NCBI RefSeq assembly: GCF_900176165.1
Contig: NZ_FWWU01000009.1
Location: forward strand, 1,042,001-1,106,000
DNA length: 64,000 nucleotides
Source: Deinococcus hopiensis KR-140
Lineage (GTDB): Bacteria > Deinococcota > Deinococci > Deinococcales > Deinococcaceae
Reading direction: 5' to 3'
Both the position numbers and the translations under genes were made by a program. The notes under the pieces are model-generated. The model was given only the letters and a program-made list of their open reading frames with translations, ran no database searches and was not told the origin of the DNA. Below are positions 13,509-24,957 of this stretch, piece by piece (positions within the stretch are counted from its first letter, which is position 1; the number at the start of each line of letters is the position of its first letter).

Positions 13509-13970
13509 GGGAAAACTCCTGGGAAGGGTGGTGGGGTGGTGTGGCCGTGGCCGTCCTGCCGCCTGGGGCCTGCGCCGCAGCTGTGGCCGTCTGGGTGAAA
13601 ATCCCCTGCGCGGTGCGGTCGCCGGCCCTCGCGTGAAGGGGCGCGCCGCCAAGGTGATGCAGCAGAATGTAGATGTTGCCGCCGTTGTGCGGGTTGGAGC
13701 AGAAATCCGAAATCCACGGTCCCCACGGTGTTGGTCATCATCACCGCCCGCATCCGGCGCAGGAGCGGGGATATACCGCCACGTACCCGTCCGCCTTATC
13801 GGCTCTGACGTCTGTGCCGGAGCGTGTTCTTTCCCCCGGTTCCGACGGGAGGTCCGTGGGTGTGTAGCAGTCGTGTCCAGCGGAACGCCTGGGCCCACGG
13901 TGGGACAGCCGAATATCCACCTCCGGGTGCTTGCGGTGCCGCTCGGCCACCACTTCAAGGTCTGCGCAGT
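13509..13970. other. 462 bases without an intact gene
   Basis: No supported coding gene. On the minus strand short open frames overlap in three phases, including one around 13860-13953 with a patch reading ERHRKHPEVDIRLS that faintly recalls ISL3-type transposases. The pattern suggests decayed coding DNA upstream of the aminotransferase, but no family can be assigned. Confidence 0.4.
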
Positions 13971-14207
13971 TCAGGCGTCGTGGGTCACCTCCTGGGAATC
14001 GGCATAGGCTGGCAGGGTCAGCCAGTCTTCCAGCGGCGGCGAGCCCTGGCCAAGATCGGGGAAGGGGAGGCGTTCACTGGACGCGGCGCGCGGTGCTCGG
14101 CCATGGTCCGGCCCGGGCAGCACCTCCCAGCGCGCGAGGCCCAGTTCCGGCAGGGCAAAGGCCGAGGCCAGGTCCACCAGCGAGAAGGGCTTGCGGCAGA
14201 TCATGCG
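13971..14207 (-). pseudogene. unrecognised gene fragment abutting repeat copy B
   Basis: A 78-codon frame beginning MICRKPFSLVDLASAFALPE and ending SQEVTHDA. Composition is protein-like, but no family is recognised. The frame extends upstream only into the end of a family 1 repeat at 14223, which supplies the next ATG. It is therefore either a small gene whose 5' region was replaced by the repeat or the tail of a larger lost gene. Confidence 0.35.
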
Positions 14208-14222
14208 CGTCTGGCGCGTTGA

Positions 14223-14346
14223 GCGCATGTGTCAAAGTGCGGACTTCTTTTTGACCGGGCCCGGTGAGCGAGCCGGAATGCGCATGGCGGAGAATGGCGC
14301 CGTGAGGGGTGCCCTTCCACGCGCCGCGCCATTCGGACAACTGCGC
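14223..14346 (+). repeat. dispersed structured repeat, family 1, copy B
   Basis: 124 bp from GCGCATGTGTC to GGACAACTGCGC. The two ends form imperfect terminal inverted repeats (GCGCA-nn-TGTC). Inside are a GTCAAA...TTTTTGAC hairpin and a GGCGCCGTG...CGCGCCGCGCC stem. It shares its order with the other five copies and is one of the best preserved. Confidence 0.85.
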
Positions 14347-14455
14347 TCGGCCCTCCAGCGCCCGCGCGCAGGAGACGTTGGCTGGACCACCCCGAAAGCG
14401 CTTGCCCACGGCTGCCCCAAAGGCTGGGGCGGACCGCCAACGGTTGAAGGCCCGC

Positions 14456-14962
14456 TCACCACGTGTCGCCCCCTCCGGGAGGCGGCCACGCCCCCAGTGC
14501 CTGCCGCACCGTCACCACTTGACCGAAGTGGTGGGCGGTGTGTAGGGCGAAGTCCGCCAGCAGTTCCCCGATGGTCTCGTCGTGGTTGACGGGGTTGGAG
14601 AGGTCCGGGCGGGCGGTGTGGGTGTCCACGCGCGCCAGCAACTCGTAGAACTCGGCCCGGACGCGGCCCCAGTCCTCCGCCGCTGCGGCAGGCCAGGTGT
14701 CCGCCGCGTGCTTGGGGTAGGGCATGGCCTGCCCGCCCTCGATCACGTCCAGCATCCAGCGGTTCCACCAGTTGACGTGCGCGACGAGTTCGGCGACAGA
14801 GTGGGGCAGATGTTCGGGCCGCTGCGCCGCCACCTCAGCATCCAAGCCGCTGAGGGACGCCTCCACGCCCACGAACGCCTGCCCGCCCCGAAACAGCTTG
14901 GGCAGCAACCGGGCAAAGGCGAGCTGTGCCCGTTCATTTCGGTCCTGTTGGGAGTCAGTCAT
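14456..14962 (-). CDS. DinB/YfiT-like four-helix metalloprotein
   Basis: 168-residue DinB_2-type four-helix bundle protein, a family strongly expanded in Deinococcus and thought to include metal-dependent thiol transferases. Candidate metal ligands are the His in LVAHVNWWNRWMLD (helix 2) and the histidines in FALHTAHHFGQVVTVRQ (helix 4). The length fits the family. It is divergent from the DUF4180 gene and stands alone. No substrate can be inferred. Confidence 0.85.
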   Translation of the reverse strand: MTDSQQDRNERAQLAFARLLPKLFRGGQAFVGVEASLSGLDAEVAAQRPEHLPHSVAELVAHVNWWNRWMLDVIEGGQAMPYPKHAADTWPAAAAEDWGRVRAEFYELLARVDTHTARPDLSNPVNHDETIGELLADFALHTAHHFGQVVTVRQALGAWPPPGGGDTW

Positions 14963-15008
14963 ACGGCCAGTTTCGCAGAAGGAGGGGTTTGGTTACCTTG
15001 CGGGGAGG

Positions 15009-15350
15009 ATGAAGAGCCTCCCCGAGATCAAGACGGTGCGTGAACTGGGCCTTTCGCTGCGCGCAGCGGCAGACGTCAGCGAAGTGCTGGGCGCAGCCTA
15101 CGGGCTGGACGGCCTGCTCCTGACCGAACCGGACCTGTCGCCCGAGTTCTTCCGCCTGAGCAGCGGCCTGGCGGGCGAGGCGTTCCAGAAGTTCACCAAT
15201 TACCGCCTGCGCGTGGCGCTTGTGCTGCCGGACTTCGCGGCGCATGGCGAGCGTTTCGCGGAGTTGGCGCGGGAACACGCCCGCCACCCGCTGATTCGCT
15301 TTGTCCACACGGAGGAAGAAGGGCGGAGGTGGTTGGAGGCCGGCCAGTAA
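15009..15350 (+). CDS. DUF4180 domain protein
   Basis: 113 residues that match the DUF4180 pattern: IKTVRELGLSLRAAADVSEV, DGLLLTEPDLSPEFFRLSSG and a C-terminal block with RVALVLPDF and HPLIRFVHTEEEGRRWL. The fold suggests a SpoIIAA-like alpha/beta domain. TACCTT (14994-14999) lies 9 bases before the ATG. A GGGGAGG directly touches the ATG and is too close to be a useful ribosome binding site, so leaderless translation is likely. Confidence 0.8.
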   Translation: MKSLPEIKTVRELGLSLRAAADVSEVLGAAYGLDGLLLTEPDLSPEFFRLSSGLAGEAFQKFTNYRLRVALVLPDFAAHGERFAELAREHARHPLIRFVHTEEEGRRWLEAGQ

Positions 15351-15391
15351 GGGGAGAACAGGTTTGGCCCTTGGGTCCTCCGCCCTCCGCA

Positions 15392-16969
<1,578 letters not shown>

Positions 16970-17093
16970 GTCTGGCCTCCTTAGAATTAAGGGGAGGCTA
17001 ACACGGGGTCCGAAGGCCCTGCAAATGCGCTGTCAAGCGCAAAAAATGGTTGTTGGAGGGGTGGCGGGTGGAGGGCTTGTTCACCCCAAAACC

Positions 17094-18011
17094 TTACAGA
17101 TGTAAGGCCTCTTTCTGGGCCCACAGTGCAGCTCCAATCAGGCCTGCGTCCGCCCCCAGTTCGGCATGAACGGCTTCCGGTTGGTAGCGGGCTGGAAAGT
17201 GGGCGAGGGCGGCCCGAAGCTGGGCGAGATAACCGGGACGCAGGCCCACGCTGCCGCCCAGCGCCACGCGGGTCACGCCCAGCAGGGCGGCCACATCCGC
17301 GGTTTTCCAGGCGACGAGGGCGGCGGAGTGGTTTTCGGCGGCGGCGGCCACCGCGTCTCCCGCATCCGCTGCGTCACACAGGGCGCGGGCGTCGGTGAAG
17401 CCGAGTGTCTGCGCCCGCTTGCCCAGGGCCGTGCCGCTCGTCTCGAATTCCAGCGGTCCGAGGGGCCCGAGGGGAGGCACTTCCGTTCCCGCATGCCATA
17501 CGGTGGGGACGCTGACAAAGCCCAGCTCGGCGTCCAGCCCGTTGGCGGCGAGGTGCAGCCGCCCACCCAGTACAAGGCCCGCCCCGAGTCCCGTACTGAC
17601 CGTCACAAACATGAATTCCGTCGTTCCGCGCCCCGCACCCGCCGCGAACTCGCCCCATGCGGCGGCGCGGGCGTCGTTGAGTGCCGAGCAGGGCAGTCCC
17701 AGCTCTTCCGAGAGCCGTGCGGCGAGGGGAATACCGGTCCAGCCGGGGAAGGTGTGCGCCGCCGTTGCGGTCACCCGTCCTCCAGCCACCGCTCCGGCGC
17801 AGGCCACGCCTACAGCCAACGCCCCCGCTGTCAGTGGGCGGGCGAGGTCCAGGGCGGCTCGCAGCACGGCCTCCGGGGCAGCGGGTCTCGGCGTCCGCAC
17901 TTCCCGCCGCTCGGTGATGCGCCCACCCTCCACCCGCGCGGCGCGCATGGACGTTCCCCCAATATCGAGGGCGAGGAGGGGAGAGGCCGCCGGGAGCGAA
18001 GCTGAGGTCAC
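17094..18011 (-). CDS. ROK family sugar kinase
   Basis: 305-residue ROK protein, probably a glucokinase or N-acetylmannosamine kinase. The ATP-binding motif LLALDIGGTSMRAARV opens the protein. GVACAGAV, LNDARAAAWGEF with the catalytic Asp, and FMFVTVSTGLGAGLVLGG follow. The ROK zinc-binding motif (CxCGxxGC) is not seen, which points to a non-zinc subgroup or NanK-like member. The GTG at 18011 is the first start before the ATP motif; its AGGGAG is very close, so the start is approximate. It follows a small membrane-anchored gene after 23 bases. Confidence 0.85.
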   Translation of the reverse strand: MTSASLPAASPLLALDIGGTSMRAARVEGGRITERREVRTPRPAAPEAVLRAALDLARPLTAGALAVGVACAGAVAGGRVTATAAHTFPGWTGIPLAARLSEELGLPCSALNDARAAAWGEFAAGAGRGTTEFMFVTVSTGLGAGLVLGGRLHLAANGLDAELGFVSVPTVWHAGTEVPPLGPLGPLEFETSGTALGKRAQTLGFTDARALCDAADAGDAVAAAAENHSAALVAWKTADVAALLGVTRVALGGSVGLRPGYLAQLRAALAHFPARYQPEAVHAELGADAGLIGAALWAQKEALHL

Positions 18012-18034
18012 GCTCCCTGTTCTACCGCCCCAGG

Positions 18035-18385
18035 CTACTGCGCGGCCTGCACTTGTCCGCCCCGTCCCACCTTCCAGCGCACGCCTACTCCGCGCGTCAC
18101 GTAGGTGTTGGCGAGCCCGGGATCCTGCATCCCGTCGAAGGTCAGCGCCGCCCCATTGTCGCGGCCCACTTCCAAGGGCACGCGCCACGTCTGCCCAGGG
18201 GCAAGGCGCGCCTGTTCGGCGCAGCCGCCCACCTGAAGGCAGACGCGCAGGCCGATCAGGGCCTTGCCGCTGCGGTTTTCCACCTCCAGGTCTGTAGGTG
18301 GCAGAAAGGTGGCGTAGGCCCACGCTCCCAGTCCCAGCAGGCTGAGGACCAGGGCAGCGGGCAGAAACAGACGCGGAAGCAACAT
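18035..18385 (-). CDS. membrane-anchored hypothetical protein
   Basis: 116 residues. Residues 2-27 (MLLPRLFLPAALVLSLLGLGAWAY) form a signal anchor. The rest is a predicted exported beta domain with two cysteines (VCLQVGGCAEQA) that could form a disulphide. No family is recognised. The stop is 23 bases before the ROK gene, so both are probably co-transcribed. Confidence 0.6.
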   Translation of the reverse strand: MLLPRLFLPAALVLSLLGLGAWAYATFLPPTDLEVENRSGKALIGLRVCLQVGGCAEQARLAPGQTWRVPLEVGRDNGAALTFDGMQDPGLANTYVTRGVGVRWKVGRGGQVQAAQ

Positions 18386-18428
18386 GGGCAAAAGTGTGCC
18401 CTTTCACTCAATGAGGAATCATCCGCCT

Positions 18429-18740
18429 TTAGGCGGAGTCGAGGTGTCCATCTGGCCCACCCCGCCGGACCTGCTCGGCGTGCCAGGCGCGGAAGGTCAG
18501 ATACGCAGGGTTGACGGGGTCGTTCCCGCCGTCGGCCGTGAAGCCCAAGAGGGTCGCCGGTGACCCCACCGCCAGGTGCAGAGTCGCCGCCCCTCTTGCT
18601 CAAGGACCGTTCGCGGCTGAAACCCACCTGCACCACTTTGCCATGCCCGCACCAGGCCGCGAAGTCGCGCAAAGGCGCTTTCTGAAAGAAGTGTTGGCTG
18701 CCTTCGGGGAGGCCGGTTCCCACTCCCATCCTTTACAGGG
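18429..18740 (-). pseudogene. C-terminal remnant of a decayed gene
   Basis: The final frame reads HLAVGSPATLLGFTADGG and continues to LTFRAWHAEQVRRGG and a TAA at 18429, which looks like real protein. Upstream of about 18590 the coding-like sequence (for example LRDFAAWCGHGKVVQVGF) is in another frame and has no start. At least one frameshift is therefore present. The family is not recognised. Confidence 0.45.
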
Positions 18741-18939
18741 CGTGCGGCCCCCTCTTCAAGGCGGGCAGAGCGCCTGGAACGGGATTCGGGATCATATCCC
18801 AAGTGGTGGCTGTCCTTGGGCCGATTGACATCGCCATGGGCCCTGTCGGTCACGGCCGTGTGCAGGCCGTCAAGCGCCCCTGGTCGCTGGTGGGCCGGGT
18901 CTCGCCTCTGAAATGAAGGAGGGTTCCGGCTGACAACAC

Positions 18940-19138
18940 GCTGCCGAAGCCGCGGCGGAGCGAGATCCCAATCTCTGCTCTGGGCTACGCCTTTGGGCTC
19001 CAACCCGGAGGTGAAGGAAAGGCCGTCGTCCGGGTCTCCCTCTTCTGCGAACCGAAGCCACAGCGTGTACTGCTGGAGGAAGCGCGCATCACCGACAAAG
19101 CCGCTGAATTCGCCGTACTGCTTCTCCGCACCGTATTG
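18940..19138 (-). pseudogene. gene fragment starting at repeat copy C
   Basis: A protein-like frame, QYGAEKQYGEFSGFVGDARF and onward through LWLRFAEEGDPDDGLSFTSG, runs leftward from the exact end of the family 1 repeat at 19139 and then degenerates. It may be the upstream half of the gene whose tail lies at 18429-18740. No start codon other than the ATG inside the repeat end is available. Confidence 0.4.
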
Positions 19139-19260
19139 GCGCATGTGTCAAAGTGCGGACTTCTTTTTGACTGAGCCCGGCGAGCGCACTTGAATGCGCG
19201 TGGGGGAGAAGGGCGCCGTGAGGGGTGCCCCTCCACGCGCGGCGCCTTCCGGTCGACTGC
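19139..19260 (+). repeat. dispersed structured repeat, family 1, copy C
   Basis: 122 bp from GCGCATGTGTC, nearly identical to copy B over its first 40 bases. It includes the GTCAAAGTGCGGACTTC region and the stem GGGCGCCGTG...CGCGCGGCGCC, and ends at GTCGACTGC. A protein-like fragment begins at its left border, so the repeat has probably landed in or beside a former gene. Confidence 0.85.
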
Positions 19261-19265
19261 TCCAA

Positions 19266-19593
19266 GTCCACATCCGCCGGGTCTGTGGGTCACCGGCGCG
19301 GTGGACGCGAACCCAGGAGGAGCCGAACGCTTCGTAAGGATTCCGGTGAATCCGTGATGAAATAACGGGCCAACCCCAACGGACGTGCAACGCGGCGCAG
19401 CAGAGCGGCCAGGAAAAAGGTGGCCGAGAGGCGTGGAATCACCGAAGCGGAGGGGATAGAACGGATGATCCGGCTTCCGGATCATCCGCCCGCACCTGCC
19501 CCTGAAACAGCCAGTCTTGCCCTTCTGGAGCGGTGCGGCCGCACGTCCAGCCGCACGATCTCGAAATAGGAGTGATGGTGTTGGACGCGTGCC
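19266..19593. other. 328 bases without a recognisable gene
   Basis: Only short overlapping open frames are seen. It contains a 27-base near-perfect palindrome at 19462-19488 that resembles the end of repeat family 2, and a smaller palindrome around GGATTCACCGGAATCC near 19340. It lies just downstream of the DUF4127 operon and may contain its transcription stop. Confidence 0.4.
19443..19490 (+). repeat. partial copy of repeat family 2 with a perfect palindrome
   Basis: CGGATGATCCGG (19462-19473) and CCGGATCATCCG (19477-19488) form a perfect 12-bp stem with a CTT loop. The preceding GAAGCGGAGGGGATAGAA matches the repeat at 39185-39330 on the minus strand (AGAGCGGAGAGGATGGAA). It could also act as a terminator for the operon ending at 19594. 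Confidence 0.5.
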
Positions 19594-21090
19594 TCAGCCC
19601 TCCCGCACCCGCAGCGGAAACACGCCTGTGAACAGCCGGGGCCAGGCCAGATGCGGCTCACCCAGTTCCAGGGTCAGCGCCCGGCCCGCAAAGTGCCGCG
19701 CCCACAGGTCCTGAATCCTTGGCGCGATGATCTGGCGCAAGTGGGCCTCTGCCGCTCCCCGCTGCTCCGCCAAATCGAACGGGCTGGGGTTGTCCAGCCG
19801 TCCCCGCACCTCTGCCCGGGCGAACGCCTGATACAGCGCGTCGTCGACGAAGCGGGCGAACAGGGCCTCGGCATGGTCTGCCGGACGCTGCGCCAGCGGG
19901 GCGAGCTTACCAAAGGCCACGGCCGAGCCGAGCGTATTGCCCGCCGTGTTCCAGGCCGCATATCCGGCGAGGTCCGCCAGGGGCAGCGCCTGCATGAGCG
20001 TCCACAACCGCCGCTCGCTCCCGTTGGGATAGGCGATGTCGGCCAGAGTGACTGTGCGCCCCGCCGCCAGATCGTCCCGCATCCGGTCCACAAAGGCGGG
20101 GAGGTGGCGGTGCGGGGTATCTACTGTGGCGAAGTCGGGCTGGAAACTTGCTTGGCGGATTCCCGGGGTGTTGACGGCCAGGACGAAATCGGCTTCACCG
20201 GGAGAATCGGCCAGTACGCAGCCGGCCGCCCGGAGGTGCGCCCGCACGAGTTCTCCAGCGGGGCGGTCCTCGTAGATCAGTTCGGCCCCTGCGCCCAGCG
20301 TGCCGGAGTACGTGACCCAGGCCTGCACCCGCTGGGGGCGCAGCGCCTGTGCGATCAGGGCGCAGGGCACCTCGTCCGCACCGGGGTATACGTCCAGCCG
20401 GTCCCATACGCCCAGTTCGTCCGCGCGGGCTTCCAGCATCCGGCGGTCAAAGGCGGCGAGGCCATACGGGGTGGTGTCGTCCAACGTCAGGCACAGCTGC
20501 GTCAGCGTGCCGCTCGCCAGCAGGTCCAGTGCGGTGAGGTGCAGGGCGCGGTTGCGCTCGCGGGTGCCTACCCAGTCGGCCAACACTTCGGGGGGCAGGG
20601 CGACGCGGGCGGCCTCCAGGGTGGGGTGCTCTGCGGCCCCATGTCGGGCGTGGCGATCAAAGGCCGTGGAGTAGGTCCGCAGCGCAGCGCCCCACTCGCC
20701 GTAATAGGGCTTTTCCTCGTGTGGGTCGTTGTCGTGGGCCACCCGAACAATCACGCCGAAGGCGTAGATGCGGAGCTTCGGGTTCAGCGCTCGCGCCTCC
20801 CGCAGCACATCAAGGCGCTCCAGCACCACGTTCAGCGAATCGGACACCCGCCGCGCAGGAATCATGCCCCCCAGGGTCAGTGTTTCCAGACAGACCACCA
20901 GGGCGCCGGCCTCCTGCGCTTCGTCGAGCAACCATGCGCGCAGCACGGCCGTATCGCCGGGCGTAAAGAAGTGGGGTAGGGCCTCCGGCGGCGGCACACG
21001 GACTTCCGCCCCCGTCATCCGCGCGAGTTGGGCAGGGTGCTCCAGCGTGGGTGGGCGCGTATCGGGTGGGATAAGCAGCAGGCGGGTCAT
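19594..21090 (-). CDS. DUF4127 family protein
   Basis: 498 residues that fit DUF4127 in length and in landmarks: LLLIPPDTRPPT at the N-terminus, VCLETLTLGGMIPARR, the acidic LCLTLDDTTPYGLAAFDRR near 205, and YPNGSERRLWTLMQ. The family has no proven activity but often accompanies carbohydrate transport genes. It is the last gene of the operon that begins with two sugar ABC permeases, starting 4 bases after the hydrolase stop. A cytoplasmic sugar-related role is inferred from context. Confidence 0.8.
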   Translation of the reverse strand: MTRLLLIPPDTRPPTLEHPAQLARMTGAEVRVPPPEALPHFFTPGDTAVLRAWLLDEAQEAGALVVCLETLTLGGMIPARRVSDSLNVVLERLDVLREARALNPKLRIYAFGVIVRVAHDNDPHEEKPYYGEWGAALRTYSTAFDRHARHGAAEHPTLEAARVALPPEVLADWVGTRERNRALHLTALDLLASGTLTQLCLTLDDTTPYGLAAFDRRMLEARADELGVWDRLDVYPGADEVPCALIAQALRPQRVQAWVTYSGTLGAGAELIYEDRPAGELVRAHLRAAGCVLADSPGEADFVLAVNTPGIRQASFQPDFATVDTPHRHLPAFVDRMRDDLAAGRTVTLADIAYPNGSERRLWTLMQALPLADLAGYAAWNTAGNTLGSAVAFGKLAPLAQRPADHAEALFARFVDDALYQAFARAEVRGRLDNPSPFDLAEQRGAAEAHLRQIIAPRIQDLWARHFAGRALTLELGEPHLAWPRLFTGVFPLRVREG

Positions 21091-21094
21091 ACAG

Positions 21095-21871
21095 TCAGTC
21101 TGGCAAAAAGAACTTCAACACGGCGTCGCGCATCCCCCGACTCGTGTAGTGCCCCACGCCGGGAAAAATCTGTTCCTGAAAAGCCTCCGGGCATCCAGCC
21201 CGCGCATAGGTTTCGCGGTAGGCCGCAGCGGTGAGAACGTGGTGGGCGTTCAGCGGAAACGTCGGGTCACTGTCGCCGCTCGCCAGCAAAAGGGGCGTGG
21301 GCGGCGCGTCTTTCGCGTGTGTGATGGGACGGTGTTGCTCCAGAAAGGCGCGTAATTCGGGCACCCGCACTTCGGGTTCCTGCCACACGCCGGAAGTGAT
21401 GAGCGCGGCGGCACGTACCACCCGTTTCTCCGTCCGGGCCAGCGTTTGCGCGACGTAGCCTCCCATGCTCGAACCCACAGTGGAGACGGGAACGGAGCCA
21501 AACAGGTCTGCGAGGGCATTCAGCAACGCCGGGGCCTCGGCCACCGTGCGCCGCACGCTTTCCCAGACGTACTCGCGGGCGTTTAATCCGTGGGGAGCAT
21601 CCGCGGTCCGCTCGCCGTGCAGCGCCGCGTCCGGAATGACCACGGCCCAGCCCTTCGCCGTCAGCCCCGAGTACGCGCCCAGCTTGCCCTCCTTGGCGGC
21701 CCAGGCCCCGTGGTAGACGAGGCAGATGGCCCGCACGTCCGCCACCGCGGCAGGGCGCTCGATCAGCAGGGGCACTCCGGCCGGCGCCCGGCGCTCAATC
21801 AGGTAGGGCGTCTCCCCGTACATGGGCGTGGCGTGGGGATCGGCAGGATTAAAGCTGCGTTCGGCAGTCAC
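21095..21871 (-). CDS. alpha/beta hydrolase (prolyl oligopeptidase-like)
   Basis: 258 residues. The nucleophile elbow is VSTVGSSMGGYVAQTL with Ser in GxSxG. Candidate triad partners are Asp in LASGDSDPTFPLN and His in FPGVGHYTSRGM. The GTG start overlaps the stop of the phosphoglycerate-mutase-like gene as GTGA. The substrate is unknown; position in the sugar-permease operon suggests an ester or acylated sugar. Confidence 0.85.
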   Translation of the reverse strand: MTAERSFNPADPHATPMYGETPYLIERRAPAGVPLLIERPAAVADVRAICLVYHGAWAAKEGKLGAYSGLTAKGWAVVIPDAALHGERTADAPHGLNAREYVWESVRRTVAEAPALLNALADLFGSVPVSTVGSSMGGYVAQTLARTEKRVVRAAALITSGVWQEPEVRVPELRAFLEQHRPITHAKDAPPTPLLLASGDSDPTFPLNAHHVLTAAAYRETYARAGCPEAFQEQIFPGVGHYTSRGMRDAVLKFFLPD

Positions 21872-22389
21872 GGGTACACCTCCAGGCGTTCGGCCCGGCC
21901 GCTGGGCTCCAGCCTCCGCACGTCGGGGTTGCCGAGGGCGGCCCAGCCCTCGAAGTCCAGGCCGAGCGCGAGGGCCATCAGGTTGCCGTGCGTGAGCACC
22001 ACCGTGAGTCCGCTCCGGTCGCTGGCCTCCTCCAGCGCAGCGAGGATGCGTGCCCGCGCCACCTGACCCGACTCGCCGCCGGGCAGGGCAAGCGCGGGAT
22101 CGGCAAAGCTGGCACGCAGGTGCGTCCGCCAATCAGCGAGGTTCACGCCGCTCAGCACCCGCTCCGTCAGCCGCTCATCCGTTTCGATCTTCAACCCCAG
22201 CCGCTCGGCCAGTGGCCGCGCCGTTTCTACCGCCCGCGTCCACGGACTGCTCACGATGCGGGTAACGCCCCGATGTGCCAGCGCTTGCGCCAGCTGCGCC
22301 GCCCCCAGTTCTCCCTGAGCAGTAAGGGGCGCGTCGGGGGCCTGCCCAGCGGCCCTGGCATGGCGGACGAGGAGGAGCGGGCCATTCAC
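21868..22389 (-). CDS. histidine phosphatase superfamily protein
   Basis: 173 residues. The phosphohistidine motif is LLLVRHARAAGQ, with the second active-site segment SSPWTRAVETARPLAERL and the proton-donor region VVLTHGNLMALAL. The length fits small SixA/CobC-like phosphatases. The ATG overlaps the upstream stop as ATGA. The substrate is unknown; in this operon a sugar phosphate is possible. Confidence 0.85.
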   Translation of the reverse strand: MNGPLLLVRHARAAGQAPDAPLTAQGELGAAQLAQALAHRGVTRIVSSPWTRAVETARPLAERLGLKIETDERLTERVLSGVNLADWRTHLRASFADPALALPGGESGQVARARILAALEEASDRSGLTVVLTHGNLMALALGLDFEGWAALGNPDVRRLEPSGRAERLEVYP

Positions 22390-22943
22390 ACTTTCTCCTC
22401 CGGTACGGCGATGTTGCGGATCAGACGCATCTGGCCCCGGTAGCCGGCCTCATCTTTCATGACGTGAAACCAGGCCCGGTGGTGGGTGTTACCGAAGTCC
22501 GGAACCGTGAGGTGCGGGGCGGGCCAGGCGCCGCCCTTTGTTGGCAGCGTGGAGGGGGCTTTTGCCCAGGCCGTTTCCAACCCGTGCGGATACGGGTCCA
22601 GCGGCTGCCCGCGCACCGGCTCGCCCTCCTCGCCCAGGGTCGGCCAGGCGCGGTAGGGCGTGAACCCGGGCACGTCCCGTTCGTCGCGGCCCTTGAAGGA
22701 GGGGTGCTGATCCTCCTGTTCCACCGCCGCGATGCGCGCCAGCAGCATGCCGGTGGAATTGCGGGAACGGGGCGGCGTGGCGCCGAGCCGCTCTACCGTG
22801 AGGTCCCCATCCGCATGCAGGGCGGTGCGCGTGTAGGTCGGCACGTCCACCAGCGCCCCGATGTGCGGCGTGAAGGGGGCCTCCGGCGCAATGCCGTACC
22901 AGCGCGTCTTGTCCTCGGTCCGGCCTGGCTGGGTGAGGGTCAT
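22386..22943 (-). CDS. DinB/DUF664-like protein with degraded metal ligands
   Basis: 185 residues that follow the DUF664/DinB pattern from about residue 40: NSTGMLLARIAAVEQ, then FKGRDERDVPGFTPYRA, LGEEGEPVRG, LTVPDFGNTHHRAWFHVM and KDEAGYRGQMRLIRN. In intact relatives the first block reads LLAHIAAV and the last HRGQ. Here Arg and Tyr replace these histidines, so metal binding is probably impaired. TAACCT (22950-22955), containing the stop codon of the upstream gene, lies 6 bases before the ATG. Assignment is by motif recall only. Confidence 0.6.
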   Translation of the reverse strand: MTLTQPGRTEDKTRWYGIAPEAPFTPHIGALVDVPTYTRTALHADGDLTVERLGATPPRSRNSTGMLLARIAAVEQEDQHPSFKGRDERDVPGFTPYRAWPTLGEEGEPVRGQPLDPYPHGLETAWAKAPSTLPTKGGAWPAPHLTVPDFGNTHHRAWFHVMKDEAGYRGQMRLIRNIAVPEEKV

Positions 22944-22952
22944 GGGGAGAGG

Positions 22953-24373
<1,421 letters not shown>

Positions 24374-24377
<4 letters not shown>

Positions 24378-24454
24378 TTGAGCGTGACCGTACCTGCCGG
24401 TGCCACGGCACGCGGCAGGGCCAGGAGGGCCAGTCGAAGGGATGTCCAGTTCAT
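24374..24454 (-). CDS. 26-residue exported-peptide frame, probable remnant of a solute-binding protein
   Basis: Encodes MNWTSLRLALLALPRAVA followed by PAGTVTLK and a stop. This is a convincing signal peptide and the opening strand of a sugar solute-binding protein, but it ends immediately. It overlaps the NUDIX stop (ATGA) and the FAD oxidoreductase start (ATGA), so the frame is held tightly in the operon. Either an internal deletion removed the binding-protein gene and fused its first codons to the next gene, or a short secreted or membrane peptide is made. Confidence 0.5.
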
Positions 24455-24957
24455 GCTTCTTTCCCTCTCAGGTAAAACCTCAGCGCGCCCTGCGTCAGCC
24501 AGTCAAAGCCGTCCGGCTGCGTCTCGAAGCGGCGGCAAAGTTCGGCCAGCGCGAGCCACTCGTGCCCGCCCGCTCCGTCGCCCCGCTGCGTCAACTCGCC
24601 CGCAGCCCGCACGCGGAAGAAAAAGCCCACACTGTCTACCGGACCGCGGGTGGTCTGGTACACGAAAGAGGGGGTCAGGCACTCCACCTCTCCGCCCGGT
24701 GCGTCGTTCGCCGTGCGGTTTGTTCCGTCCAGCAGTTGCGTGACCTTGAGGCCCGTTTCCTCCCGTACTTCGCGCTTCAGGGCGTCCAAAATCCCCTCGT
24801 AGGGTTCCAGTTGTCCGCCCGGAAACTCCAGCCGCTGGGGCTGGCCACGCTTCTGACGGCGTTGAAGCAGCACCTCGGTGCCCTGCGGGGTCTCGCGTTC
24901 AATAATGGCGCGGGCGTTGACGTAGAAGGTGGTTTTCTTACGAAGCATGGCGGCCAT
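24451..24957 (-). CDS. NUDIX hydrolase
   Basis: 168 residues with an exact Nudix box (GQLEPYE, then seven residues, then REVREETGL). The beta-strand VLLQRRQKRGQPQRLEFPG precedes it. It would hydrolyse a nucleoside diphosphate linked to another moiety; the substrate is not predictable. ATG at 24957 or 24948 is possible, both overlapping the end of the upstream lipoprotein gene. Deinococci carry many Nudix enzymes, some linked to nucleotide-pool cleaning. Confidence 0.87.
   Translation of the reverse strand: MAAMLRKKTTFYVNARAIIERETPQGTEVLLQRRQKRGQPQRLEFPGGQLEPYEGILDALKREVREETGLKVTQLLDGTNRTANDAPGGEVECLTPSFVYQTTRGPVDSVGFFFRVRAAGELTQRGDGAGGHEWLALAELCRRFETQPDGFDWLTQGALRFYLRGKEA

Noticed and set aside
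13509..13958. N-terminal extension of the class III aminotransferase frame
   Set aside because: The composition changes to proline/arginine-rich before MSNVFYRSHKPYP, and a ribosome binding site sits exactly before that methionine.
13741..13980. Possible ISL3-type transposase remnant (ERHRKHPEVDIRLS)
   Set aside because: The resemblance covers about 15 residues only, and neither the downstream DRFH block nor inverted repeats are seen.
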